Positions 12,383 to 23,599 of a stretch of DNA of 64,000 nucleotides are shown piece after piece. Within the stretch, counting starts at the first letter, position 1. Each line of letters opens with the position of its first letter. The notes under the pieces are model-generated. The model was not told the DNA's origin. It did not search any database and saw only the letters and a list, made by a program, of their open reading frames with translations. Both the position numbers and the translations under genes were made by a program. Origin of the DNA: Stromatinia cepivora (taxonomy: Eukaryota; Ascomycota; Leotiomycetes; Helotiales; Sclerotiniaceae); the NCBI GenBank assembly GCA_014898415.1, contig RCTD01000005.1:2356001-2420000 (forward strand). The letters run 5' to 3'.

Positions 12383-15300
12383 AACCGCAGCTACTCACAT
12401 ATAACTTCAACCATTTGCACCACTATAATGAGAGTGCCCGCTTGATGTCTCCGTATTCCCCTGAACTTGGCTGGTTATGGAAAAGTTGGTTCCTTAGATT
12501 GATCCAGTGGACTTATGACGTATAGTGCCGGGCTTCAAGCTCTGTGGTGGGGAAGTGGACGGGAAAGTGGTGGGGCGTGGGCAGGGGGCGGAATAAAAAC
12601 ACCGGGCGGGTGGGTGTTTTTTTTTTTTTTGAAGGGTGAGGGGCTGAGATGTATATCGCGGGCTTTTAGTCATATTGGGGGAGTGGTAGGGGATGAGGAG
12701 GATCCATTCAGAGGTTTCCTCGTTTCGAAGAGACTCGAACAGCAAGATACAATACCCCGGAACACAGGATGGATTAGATGTTTTAAGTTAAATAATCAAG
12801 CTTAAATCCAATGGAAAGTTGAACAATCCATCCAGAATACTATCAATCCTCAACAAGCTAGACTGCAGTCCAGACTAGCAGGGCTTTTAGATTGGATAGA
12901 AATATCCACCAGTGATCATATAATCTAAATATTACAAGATATTATACAATATCCCGCTTTTTCAACTCGGTTACAAATGCTTGAATATCTTTGAATCTGT
13001 TAAATCACGTAATTAGCCTTATTAGATCATATGATAAGCTTTGTCCCGTCCAAAAGCCCCGACAACCGTCTAGACCTCTTAATATTAGACTCTCTATTCC
13101 GCACCTTTATATTGGATCCTCCCCAATAGTCCATCTAGTCCAAGAAAATCATAGACTAGCTATCCGGACGATCACCCGGACGGAGTACAGCAAGACTATT
13201 GGACACATTGAAGCTACGATACCAACTCATGCAAAGGCCTAGCCTTCATTTGTTTTAATACTGAAATTTCGAAAATTTATGTTTTGGGATTAGCTTGAGA
13301 AGTTTGAAAGTGGTTCAACTGTGATTCAAGAAAATTTCCAAGCTTTTTCAGGGTTTTTTAAGCTTTTGGCTGTCTAAAGCTTGGGCTAGTGTTGTAGTTT
13401 GTCGACAAAAGCCACAGGATAGGGGGGTTCGGTAAGACAAAAATTACTTTGCATGATTTATTCACTCATTCCATCTTTGGCTCCCACATTGTTCAGTCAT
13501 TTTCTACTCGAGCTAGAGTCATCGGCAGTACAGTACATGGCCTATTTTGTATATTACATTGCTGTGAGAGTTCTTCGTGACGGCATATTTACTCCCATGG
13601 AGCACACAGCAAAATACGGTAGAAACAAGAGTTGCAAAAACTAGCGTTGATGAATGCAGATATCTATGAAGGACGAAATGGCACTATTATCAAAAACGAC
13701 TTCATTCAGAAGTCACTGGGAATTAGTTTCCATTAAGATCAAAATGTTTACAGCATTGCCTGAATTTTTGCCCGTTTCATTTGAGGTCTTTTCCTACTGT
13801 TGCCGTACCACTGCCTCTATCGTTTGTGGCGATTTGGTTCGTCATTGTTTAAAGTTGATGTTGTCTTTTTTTCAATAATAGTAAGAATAGTTCACAACTT
13901 ACAAATACGATCCACAGAAAAAGCGGATATCCACATATGATGTCAGATACTCGTGCTGCCAGGAAGCATGCCATACTCCACCTAAGTATGGGCCAATATT
14001 CTCCTTGTAGTTTACAATCTTGTTGTATGTGCTTAACAATGGAGTCTGACATACTTCTCGGAGGAGGTTGATCGGATAATAATAAATAATATAATAATAT
14101 TATCTATTATATAATATTGGAAGATTTAGTCGATCTTAGCTTAGGAGTGATCGAATATATAAATAATAAGATAACATTGAAGTCAGAACTATATATATAT
14201 ATATATTGAAAATTGGTTTTTATCTGTTTGCTTTTTCAAAGAATTTTTTAAAGAATATTTTCGTATTTATAGTTTTTAATGAAATTCTAAACTATCCTAT
14301 AATTATAAGTAAGATTAATTTAAATTGAATCTTATAGAATCATTTTATATAATAAAAAGAAATAACAATCAATAATATTTAATCCAAAAATAAGAAAGTT
14401 TTATATATATTTTTTTATTCTATTCTATTTCATTATAAATCATTCTGATATAATATACAATCGAATTTTTATATAATAATAAAATTTAATAATATTAAAT
14501 TTTATTATTAATATATTACATAATCGTATAAACATTGATTCAATTAATATTATTAAGTAATTTAATAAATTATTCGGAATTCTTACAATACTTTCTGGCC
14601 GCACGAGTATCAGAACATACCTTCCACAATACAAACCATAGCCTTGATAGGACATGACACTTTGCGTGAAATCTTTAAAGTGGAGGAAATCCAATAGTGG
14701 GAACGAGAGTCCCAATGTTATGATGCGAAAGTTAAATGGGAAATCAAAATGAACCATGTTAGTTCACTGAAGATTACGAGAGCGGAGTATGCTGCGCAGA
14801 AATAATCCGCAACTTATGGGTGCCCGCCATTATCCGCCCCGCGGGTACCCGTTGCGCAGCTTAGAGCGGAGACAACATAAAAGTGGAAATGCAAGAGCTT
14901 CAAACTGGGAATAAGAGTTGAATGGGACCTGGAAGTGGAACTGGACCATGACAGTTTATCTAAGATCATGAGAGAAAATTGAGAGTGGGAGTGACAGTCT
15001 TTAAGTCTGGAAGTGAGGACTAAATGGGATGTAGAAGCGGAGAAGTGCATTTTCTCGTGTGGAAGAGGCTGGTGAATTGTTGCAGATGATAATTGAGTAG
15101 TGTTAGGTGCTGAGGCTACGGTGTATATTGAGTTCTGAAATAGATACGGATATGAAAGCATTTGTGTAATCTATTCACTTCTGTGTTGATTCTTATTGTA
15201 CACCGCCTGCTAAATTTCTACACAAGTCATTGGTAGCACTATTGTTTGAAAGTGTAGTTACACAAGAGTGGATATCGAGATTTGAGATTCGAGATTCCCA

Positions 15301-15793
15301 TATTGAGCCTCATGATTCTGGGATTGCCTCAGCAATACCATTAATGTATCCTGTTTTCTTATCTCATTACTTTTTCCCTGTAACACAACCAACTTCATGT
15401 GGCGGTCTCTCAATTTTGTTGTATCATCTTTAACACCGTCCCTTTCACTGACGGTGTTAAGGGAAGTCATACCTTCGACAAAAAAATCTGAATTAGACAA
15501 GATATCAAGCAATACTGTTAGATGTTGGATATCTTCCCCGAAGGCCGAAGGGAAGTGTAAAATCCCTACCTTGAATATTTTGACGGCGTGCACGTAACAT
15601 TTTGAGGGATGTGGAGACTAATTAATGAGGGGAGATTTCTAGTTGATGGATAGAAGATGAAAGATGGGACAGACAGATTAGAGAAGAAAGGTGGGATGGA
15701 ACTAAATATATCGGTAGATTCACTTTGTAACTCAGTTTGCGGTGAGGTAGGAATTAAGAAGTCAGGATATTAGTATTGATATGCTACTCGTAC
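12383..15793. other. Gene-poor region with AT-rich block
   Basis: No supported gene. A poly-T run lies near 12617-12630, and 14059-14585 is extremely AT-rich. Around 14791-14860 a GC-rich patch has a GGGTACCC palindrome and inverted GCTGCGCA copies. Short frames at 12991-13242 (+), 13849-14052 (-), 14440-14757 (-) and 15258-15593 (-) show no recognised domain and may be remnants of mobile DNA. Confidence 0.5.
13953..14612. repeat. Inverted copies of a ~27-bp sequence flanking an AT-rich block
   Basis: The segment around 13956-13975 (core GATACTCGTGCTGCCAG) reappears on the opposite strand around 14591-14612 (core CTGGCCGCACGAGTATC), with about four mismatches in 27 bp. The DNA between them, mainly 14059-14585, is nearly pure A and T. 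Both copies lie in short frames that read FLAARVS. This could be two fragments of one repeated family. Confidence 0.4.
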
Positions 15794-15795
15794 TA

Positions 15796-16397
15796 GAGGT
15801 CTTTAGCTAAGAAATACACTAGCTAACTCTTGGCGATCTTGCTTAATATGGCATTATGTAGTGAAAAGTTAAAAAGGAGGCGATTCCTCTTTCATCTTCC
15901 GAAGGTTCTACGAAGTGGAAGGTAATGATTGCAATTGCTTCGCGTCAATCGAATTTCTTATGGAAATGAAACTAGCTATCCCTTAAAAGAGTATAATGGG
16001 AGGTTAAAAAAGGATAAGTGTTGAACTTGAAACTTCGTTTTTGAAAAGCCCGGGTTTTACGTTGATATTTAAGGGGAATAGATACTGTATATCAATAATT
16101 GGTCGGCGGTGATATTAATTGTGGAATGGCAATGGCCAGGGTTGGGCAAAGGGCGGGGGTGTGTACCTGGGGTAACCAGGGGTAAAAACCTCCGGTACTC
16201 CATACGAAATAGCCCTGGTACCCCAGGCACCCGGGGTGAATATCACATTTAGTATTATATTTGGTGGTGGCTGTAAGGGAAGATTTTGAAATTAGCATTA
16301 TTTATTACTATACTCTACCAAGTAGCGATATTAAAAAACTGCCGAATGTAGTGCCGGCCACTCGTATTAGCTACTCTATTTCTTAGCTAAAGACCTC
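15796..16397. mobile_element. TIR element with TA target duplication (MITE-like)
   Basis: A 602-bp element bounded by a 31-bp terminal inverted repeat with two mismatches. The left end starts GAGGTCTTTAGCTAAG and the right end is CTTAGCTAAAGACCTC. A TA dinucleotide sits immediately outside each end (15794-15795 and 16398-16399), as expected for Tc1/mariner-type insertion. No transposase frame is present, so it would be non-autonomous. Confidence 0.65.
16161..16230. repeat. Hairpin inside the 602-bp element
   Basis: Arms 16161-16181 (containing ACCTGGGGTAACCAGGG) and 16213-16230 (CCCTGGTACCCCAGGCAC) pair over about 18 bp with one bulge. GGTACC-rich inverted copies like this resemble subterminal repeats of DNA transposons and could mark a second, nested element. 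Confidence 0.5.
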
Positions 16398-16550
16398 TAT
16401 AGAGGTTGAAAGGATAAGTAATGTAAGACATTTTTACCCACATATATTGCTGTTTTTCATGTCTTTTGATACTGCTTTAAAGAACTTGAATAGATACTGA
16501 GTTGTTCCCCCCAAAATTTCGAACTTCGAAGATTTTGATTGAAATTTTGA

Positions 16551-16834
16551 TGTCACGAATCGTGAACCACAGGAGGCTAATCACGTGATACCCCTTATCT
16601 CCCATGTCAATTTATGAGCTGATCATCCGTGCACATGCGTTACGAATCATACGATTTAGTATGGTAAAATGGTGACCCTAATAACGCATGCGCATAGCCC
16701 CGCAGCCCACGAATGGGTATTTGTGTATATATATATCTAGTCGCTCCTTACGAACCATAGTTCTTCAGTTGTAGATTCTAAGGAACATAATTGACCCTGT
16801 TTATTCAGCTCTACTACGGCTCTTGTGCGTCACA
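16551..16834. mobile_element. Solo LTR of a retrotransposon
   Basis: This 284-bp unit starts TGTCACGA and ends GTGCGTCACA, the TG...CA termini of a long terminal repeat. It is flanked by an exact 5-bp target duplication, TTTGA at 16546-16550 and 16835-16839. A TATA-like run lies at about 16722-16734, in a position expected for the LTR promoter. No internal gag/pol sequence adjoins it, so the full element was lost, presumably by recombination between its two LTRs. The 5-bp duplication fits Ty3/gypsy or Ty1/copia; the orientation was not determined. Confidence 0.72.
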
Positions 16835-16839
16835 TTTGA

Positions 16840-17567
16840 AGCTTTTGATGAAATTTCAATAATCTTATGATTCTGAAGCCTTTGAAACTTGTGTAATCTT
16901 TTTTAATGAATCCAATAACCTTAGAATAGATTTTGAAATAAAATATTAATAATTTTGAATGATTTTAAATGATTTCTATTAGAAAACCAAAAATTTATAA
17001 TACTTTAATTGGTTGGTTTTCACCATATAAATTTTCAATCAGTGTAACGATATGATTGGTTAAGGCCCCTATTTGTGGGACAAGCACGGTCATTTTTTGG
17101 TGTGTTTTATAATATTTTCCCCATCAACCTCTATACTAGAAAGAGCTAAATGTTCAATATTGCCCGAAAAAGCCGTTGTGGATTTGATCACTAGATCAAA
17201 ATCTTATCGTGAAGATAAAGTCGAACTGTGGAGATGAGGCCGCATTGTCATATATACGAGGTCTTGATAAGATGAGCGATGCATTTGCTTGATAAAGAGT
17301 ATGTGGGATGAAGTCCCGATCAACTTCTGGACCGTTCCGAAAATGCAAAAGTTTTGTGCCAATGGATTCCAAGTAGTCACATAATACGAAAAGTTCTTGT
17401 TCAGGAAGACAAAGACACGGTCGAGAACAACCGACTTTTACAAAAGAGCTTTATCTAGCATGAAATTAGTTAGTATTCTCTGTTGCCAAGTTGTAGTCCG
17501 AAAGATGGGATGCTCGAGAAGATGCGTCGTACTCTGTAAACTAGCTCAAAAAATCTTGGACTCAATA

Positions 17568-17601
<34 letters not shown>

Positions 17602-18024
17602 CGATACAAAAAGATCCTCAAGGTATGCCGCTAGACTCTGCTTCGGTACTTTGAGAATGGGGGTGCCGGATCGCCTGGTCTTCCCGGCCGACAATTCCTT
17701 GTTTGGGGTTATTTCGAGGGTTAATTCTAAGGTTACGAATCGTGCCGGATCTGAAGATACTAAACTTAATAGGTAAGTGGGGCATGGTACGTACATTTCG
17801 GTGGTTTAGAATTCTCCGACAAGATAAGAAACTTTTTAGATATCTTGGCCGCTAAGACATAAGGAAAAGGCATGAAGTGATCATGATGGATATCAAAGTA
17901 TCAAAAAGTATCAAATAGAGGAGTCAAACATTTTAACTCAACAGTCAAGAACAGACTCAGTTACACGTATAGCCATATGCTAAGCCTCATTTCAAAGTTG
18001 TTCATTAGAGGCATTTAGAGAGGC
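16840..18024. other. Intergenic, no gene seen
   Basis: AT-rich DNA between the solo LTR and the next inverted-repeat element. Frames at 17397-17654 (+) and 17470-17796 (-) are created by the ATT microsatellite and are not called. Confidence 0.5.
17567..17600. repeat. ATT trinucleotide microsatellite
   Basis: About 11 uninterrupted copies of ATT. Confidence 0.92.
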
Positions 18025-18335
18025 AATAAACTAGTTATCTCTTGCCAGCCTTTCCTAATACAGTTTTAGGGTGGCCTTTGAAGGGTCAGAATAGCTTCGC
18101 TTGAACCTAGTGGAGCCTGTTGATTTTATCGAAATTTCCAAAGTGGAAGCGAGTTTCACACCCACGCTAAAAATTGCTTACAAATGGATGTAAGAAATGG
18201 AATTACTAACGAAGCAATTCCATTTCTTAGAATTCGAAGCTAGTTATCTCCAAAAAGGGTAAAGTGTGTTAAGCATCCTGGTCATTTCTTTAAAGGCAGA
18301 CCTTTTCTAGTGGGGCAGGAGATAGCTAGTTTATT
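18025..18335. mobile_element. Foldback/MITE-like inverted-repeat element with central hairpin
   Basis: Outer arms 18025-18046 (AATAAACTAG, TATCTC, TGCC blocks) and 18314-18335 are inverted copies of 22 bp with two mismatches. Further in, GCCTTTGAA and TTTAAAGGC keep weaker pairing. Near the centre is a perfect 14-bp stem: TAAGAAATGGAATT at 18191-18204 and AATTCCATTTCTTA at 18216-18229, with an 11-base loop. No target duplication was recognised. Confidence 0.45.
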
Positions 18336-18551
18336 TCCTGGCTAGATCCAACACGTGGGGACAAAAAGTATAAGACTTCGCTTACACTGGCACGTGCTGT
18401 TCAGGGATAAATTCTGGAAGGAATATCCCAGTTTGGAGCTGTCGATTGAGAGTTTAAGATTTAAAGTTTGTTAAATTGAGAGATCACAATGCCAGTGGAT
18501 ATCATAAAATGGTGATTATCGATAGTATTCGGGGTGAGCTGGCGCTCACAA

Positions 18552-18705
18552 TGTTTTAGAGCCTTTTGTTACATTTGATCATGTGATCATGTGATAATAA
18601 CAAAAAATCAAGCAAGTATAAAACAAGAAAGTATATAATATTTAACGCCATATAAAAAATCGGAAAAAAACCCGCAGGAGGATTTTATTCGCAGGCTCTA
18701 AAACA
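18552..18705. repeat. Short inverted-repeat unit
   Basis: A perfect 12-bp inverted repeat, TGTTTTAGAGCC at 18552-18563 and GGCTCTAAAACA at 18694-18705, encloses 130 bp of AT-rich DNA. It could be a very small MITE; no target duplication is evident. Confidence 0.35.
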
Positions 18706-19602
18706 CTAAATCAATAAGGTTCAATGCTTTTCGATGATGCAAAGTCATAGAACTTCTTCTAGATTGGAAGAAATTTGATTTATCAGCCTGTTGAAGGTTG
18801 CTGTCTTTTGTGAGGGAAATACAATAATCTCTCATATTCATAGTTCACCTATACTGGTGGCCTGCAGCCGAGAAAGTATAAAACATCTCAAACTCTGGAC
18901 AAACGTTGAAAAGATTGTGCACCCCTGTCAGGGATTAATACTGAATCAGCTCATAATATACAGGCTAGATTAGACATTTCTGCCCTTTTAGAATTATATA
19001 ACCTCACAATTGAATCAGATAAGGTTCTACTGCTTTTACTAGTGCTCTAACCTTGGCGCCCCTTACACTACCGAGCCGACCCTTCGCTTAAAACCCGGCA
19101 TTGTATTTTAGTGAAAGGTTTCTCTGTTCAACCTCGTACCGTTAAAAAGTACCACACAGTATATTTTGGAATCAGTATTATTGATCGAATGATCCCAGTC
19201 ACTTACATTTTCAGGGTACTCCCTCTGACTTAATTCTAATTCGCATACTTTTTAACGAGATGCATTTTTTATATAGAAGTTGAACAAATTGCAAGATTAT
19301 ATCTTTTATTCTTTCGAGCTGATATCTCGCTTGTACTCGACATGTTCTATTCACTTTTAGGAGTTAAAGCGAATGATTAGAGACCTTGAGGCTGGAAGAA
19401 CCTTAAATTATTCTCAAACTTTAAGTGTATTAGAGGTTCCTGTTACTCAACTGTGAGTAGACATTGTTGAGAAGCAGAACTGACAGCGGGACCTACCGAA
19501 GGGAGGGTTAATTGTACATGGTCTTGGGTGTAATAATTATGGGCTTACACTAGCCGCCCTCTCGACCCATTTCCCACCATCACACCCTCCAACCTACGAG
19601 AT
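18706..19602. other. Intergenic with a 12-bp inverted repeat
   Basis: No gene is supported. A perfect inverted pair CGTTAAAAAGTA (19140-19151) and TACTTTTTAACG (19246-19257) encloses 94 bp. Confidence 0.45.
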
Positions 19603-19879
19603 GTAGTAGGGCCCTTCAATTAATCGTGCCTTTTACTCAGTCGTCATGAATTTATGAAATATCACATTAATCATATGACTTTCAAATGAAATTCTTAAAA
19701 ATGATGCTGATTCGAAAACTCTATTCGAATTATGTATAATCATGATTTCTAATTCTATTAATAACATATATAGTTTAATACTATTGAGTTTGTAAGGTAA
19801 CAAGTGATATTCTATACTATACAGAGTATTGAAATTGGCGACTGATTAAAGAGCACGGCTCGTTAAAGGACCCTACTAC
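19603..19879. mobile_element. Imperfect TIR element (MITE-like)
   Basis: A 277-bp unit. The left arm begins GTAGTAGGGCCCTTCAA; the right arm, read on the other strand, begins GTAGTAGGGTCCTTTAA. Similarity continues for about 45-50 bp, through GTGCCTTTTACTCAGTCG versus GTGCTCTTTAATCAGTCG. The interior is AT-rich and noncoding. No clear target duplication was found. Confidence 0.45.
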
Positions 19880-20206
19880 CTCCTCCTACTACAGAGGGGG
19901 CTAGGCTTAGCCTGTGATTATACTTAGCTAAAGTTTATAGCCGACGGAACAGTGGAAGTGGTTGCTACCTCGTCGCTAGCAAGAGCATTATGATCCCGTA
20001 ACCTGGTCATTGTCTCTTTGGAATGAGTAATGACTATCGACGACGATTTGAGAACGGAAGGCACTTCTGGATTTTAAGTCTCAAGTTTTTCTATAAGTAC
20101 AAGCTGAATGTCCTTCCTCAATGTCTCTTCACCATCTCAACTACTTATCAAACAACAACTCCTACCATCTCTACTCAAAAGATCCTTCTCCCACCCCTTC
20201 GCAACA

Positions 20207-21494
20207 ATGGTTAATTTATCCATCCTCGCTACCCTTTTTGCTAGTACTTCTCTTGTAGCTAGTGCTCCAGCTCCTGTAAGACTACCTACTTTCCGTAGTA
20301 TTCACTTTGACAAGTATTAACAGTTCATCCTCTTAGGCTTCAGAAGATTTGGATAAACGCGTTGATTGCACATTCACCAATGCCGCGATAGCCAAAGCCC
20401 AGAAAGGCACATGTACTACTATCTACTTGAACAGTATTGCTGTGCCAGCTGGCACCACTCTTGATTTAACCGGTCTCAATGCCGGCACCAAAGTTGTCTT
20501 TCAGGGAACTACCACGTAAGTTCTCCGCCTCATATTCACAGAACAATTCTAAATGAATTACAGCTTTGGTTATAAGGAGTGGGAGGGACCTCTTGTCTCC
20601 ATCTCCGGAACTAACATTGTCGTTACCGGCGCAGCTGGAAATAAGCTTGACGGCGGTGGTGCAAGATGGTGGGATAAACTTGGCTCCAATGTTTCTGCCG
20701 GTAATGGCAAGGTCAAGCCTAAGTTCTTTGCCGCCCACAAATTGCTTGGAACATCCAGTATCACTGGCTTGAACTTCCTCAATGCTCCAGTTCAATGCAT
20801 TTCTATCGGCCAATCTGTGGGGCTCCAACTCATCAACATCAACATCGATAATTCCGCAGGAGATGCTGGTGATCTTGGTCACAACACTGATGGTTTTGAT
20901 ATCAACACGAGTCAAAATATCTTCATTTCGGGCGCGATCGTGAAGAATCAAGATGATTGCGTTGCCGTTAACTCCGGTACTGTAAGTTCTCTCCCACCTT
21001 CAAATATCGGTGACTTTTCTGATCAATAATAGAACATCACTTTCACCGGTGGAAATTGCTCAGGAGGTCATGGTCTCTCCGTTGGCTCCGTCGGTGGTCG
21101 CACCGGCGATGGAGCGAACGTCGTCAAGGATGTCCAGTTCTTGTCCTCTACCGTTAGCCGATCCAGCAACGGAGTTCGTATTAAGACTGTCAGTGGTGCC
21201 ACTGGTTCAGTGAGCGGTGTGACCTTCAAAGATATCACTTTATCTGGCATCACTGATTATGGCGTTGTTATTGAACAAGATTATCAAAATGGTAGGCCTA
21301 CTGGCACACCAACTTCCGGAGTTCCAATCACTGGCGTTACTATGAATAATGTTCATGGTAACGTTGTGTCTGGTGGTCAAAATGTTTATATTCTTTGCGC
21401 CAAGTGCTCGGGCTGGACTTGGAATAAGGTTGCTGTTACCGGAGGAGCTATCAAGAAGAAGTGCGCTGGAGTTCCAGCAGGAGCGTCTTGTTAA
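20207..21494 (+). CDS. Endo-polygalacturonase, glycoside hydrolase family 28
   Basis: A secreted pectinase that cleaves alpha-1,4 bonds of polygalacturonic acid by inversion; such enzymes break down plant cell walls. Exons are 20207-20275, 20337-20515, 20564-20981 and 21033-21494, encoding 375 residues, the usual length. A signal peptide of about 19 residues ([19 protein letters not shown]) is followed by a short propeptide ending DLDKR, a Kex2-type site, so the mature enzyme probably starts at VDCTF. All four GH28 active-site motifs are intact: NTDGFD, QDDC, the [10 protein letters not shown] block (G-H-G) and RIKT. Paired Cys at the C-terminus (CAKCSG, KKKCAG, GASC) fit the conserved disulfides. 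The gene stands at the edge of the repeat island, with about 2.1 kb to the next, broken gene. It looks like a Botrytis/Sclerotinia-type endo-PG, but which paralogue cannot be said. Confidence 0.95.
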
Positions 21495-23599
21495 GCTACG
21501 GGCCACCTTGATCATGCGGCAGACATTCTATGATAGGAGGAAGGCTATCTAAGAGACACAACTTTTGTAAGGCTGTGGGGCAGATGGGGAAGGATGGAGG
21601 GTACTTAAGCGATTTATTTGAGTTTTGCTAGATATGTTTTCTTGTTTTGGACTTTTGAGCCCCGACAATTCCAAGAGGAGATTTTATTATATTGCATTTT
21701 GTTTTATCCATTTAGATCACTGCGGCTAGACTAGCGCCTAACACGAATTGCTATCACACATAAACATTTATTCCCATTATACGCTCAATCATCACATTGC
21801 TACTGGTTTACCACCACCTATTTTAAGGGGTATGTCACTATGCCCCCTAATACAGCAGTTTCCGCCCCCAAAAAAGATCAGAGAGGGGATTTCTGCAATG
21901 AAGACTCCACAGTCCGACGTAGGAACTCCTTTCAGTCAGTCGAAATCTCTATTTTGATAGACAATCAATCTATTTATAGCCGGTACCAACTCAGTTCTTC
22001 TTTTCGGCTCCCTGATATCATTCTATCTTAAATATTACTCACATCGCTCATATTTCTTAAAGGCTATCCAGTGGAGAAATAGCTGAATGGTTGGGAGGTG
22101 GACTTTTTTATGTGATAGTCTATTTGAAAGGAGAGACAAGTTATTGTTTTGGATTGGATTCCTTAACACTTCATGACTGTATTTACTATATTATGACTTT
22201 TAATTACTCACCTAGTTGACAGCTTTCACTCTTTTCCTGTAGCAAAGCTCTTCAATTATAGTTCCTCTTCTGTTCATAAAATTATATAAGAGCTCACAAG
22301 GCATCATGGTTGGGAGCCCGCGGAATGCTGATGTAAAACCTATGAGGAAGTTTACGTTGGCACAAAGAACATACAAAGGACTTCAGTATTTATGATCTGT
22401 TTTCGTCTGTCACTGAAGCAAAATCTGATAAAATATAAACTCATGATTTTGTATAGTTGTCTCTCCATCTTATTTTCATTATCGATATGTAGTTGTTGCC
22501 ATCACTTTATCCTGTGCGTCTCACTCTCATCCCAACTGCAAAAGTAATCACAGTTCCCAAACTACTTTCCTCCCGTCACATTATTCAGAAATAATGCTTT
22601 CTGCAAGCCCTAAGTCGAAAGAGGTACTTTATCCTGTACCCTCACTTTTTGCGTTTCCCGTTGATTCCCACTTACCCCATAAGACAGTCTTTTATTTTTA
22701 CCTAGATAAGATATACCAAATAATAAGCTGATTTATTCGAAAATGAAATTGATTAGTCAGTATATTACATTAATTGGCGAATTTCGAGTTTAACCAATGC
22801 CCCGGAACAGATAGATATGTTCGTTGCGGGAAGCCGCCTCACTACGCCGCAACCACGCATGTGTATCGTATAAATGTACTAACTGTTGAGCACGTTCTTT
22901 TTTCCCACCAAAACGAATGGGGTTTTGTTATCCATTTAAATTTTTCAAATACCCTGGTATGTCAGCTACTTGTGGTATGTGATCTCACCAAAACTACTTG
23001 TCTGAACTATTGGAACCCAGCCCGTCTTAGTTTTTGATTGGAAATAAATGCAAAATGGAATAACAATAACAAATTGAGTTCCAAATATCACTTCATGAGA
23101 ATGAAAGTAAACTGCCTCGCAATAGAAATGTTCGGGTTCGGATACCGAGAGACTACTCCCCCTTGTCCTAGAGCCACTTTCGCTTATGCTTATTATGAAG
23201 ACCACCAACAACATTTACGGTTTGTGGAAATAGCTTACGTCCAACTGTTATACCAACAACACTGATTTTTTGCTCGGCTTTCTGGCACGACTTTTGAGGC
23301 ACGCACAGAATATTTTAAAACTACTAATAAATTCATCTATCTCCTCACCACCATAGCTCTCTTTGTCCCATCTCTCCACCAACCGATAAGTACCCGGCAA
23401 CTCACTGCCGTTCTATCCGTTAAGCCACCCCCGCGCTATATCTCGGTAGTGAATTTGGAATATATAACGTTCCAATTTAGCCCAAAACCTTGCGTTGCCT
23501 GAGTTGTTTAAAGTTCTCAACATCACAAAGCCCTATCAATTCTCGATCAACCTTTAAGCAAGGCTTAGGATAAAGCTTCACACATACAGTCTCACCACC
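21495..23599. other. Intergenic, no gene seen
   Basis: 2.1 kb between the polygalacturonase and the SDR pseudogene. Short frames (21748-21957, 22774-23037, 23038-23265) have no recognised content. Confidence 0.5.
23395..23410. promoter_or_regulatory. CGG-N10-CCG site, possible Zn2Cys6 factor binding
   Basis: CGGCAACTCACTGCCG forms inverted CGG triplets (extended CGGCA/TGCCG) 190 bases upstream of the SDR pseudogene ATG. Inverted CGG triplets are typical of Gal4-type binuclear zinc regulators. Motif match only. Confidence 0.3.

Noticed and set aside
12515..12805. Overlapping plus and minus frames around a poly-T run
   Set aside because: Frames are produced by low-complexity T and GGTG-rich sequence.
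12991..13242. 83-codon plus-strand frame that looks somewhat protein-like
   Set aside because: Starts with a non-ATG codon and matches no family I know; may be a transposon remnant but cannot be supported.
15258..15593. 111-codon minus-strand frame
   Set aside because: No domain, and a plus-strand frame overlaps; not distinguishable from chance.
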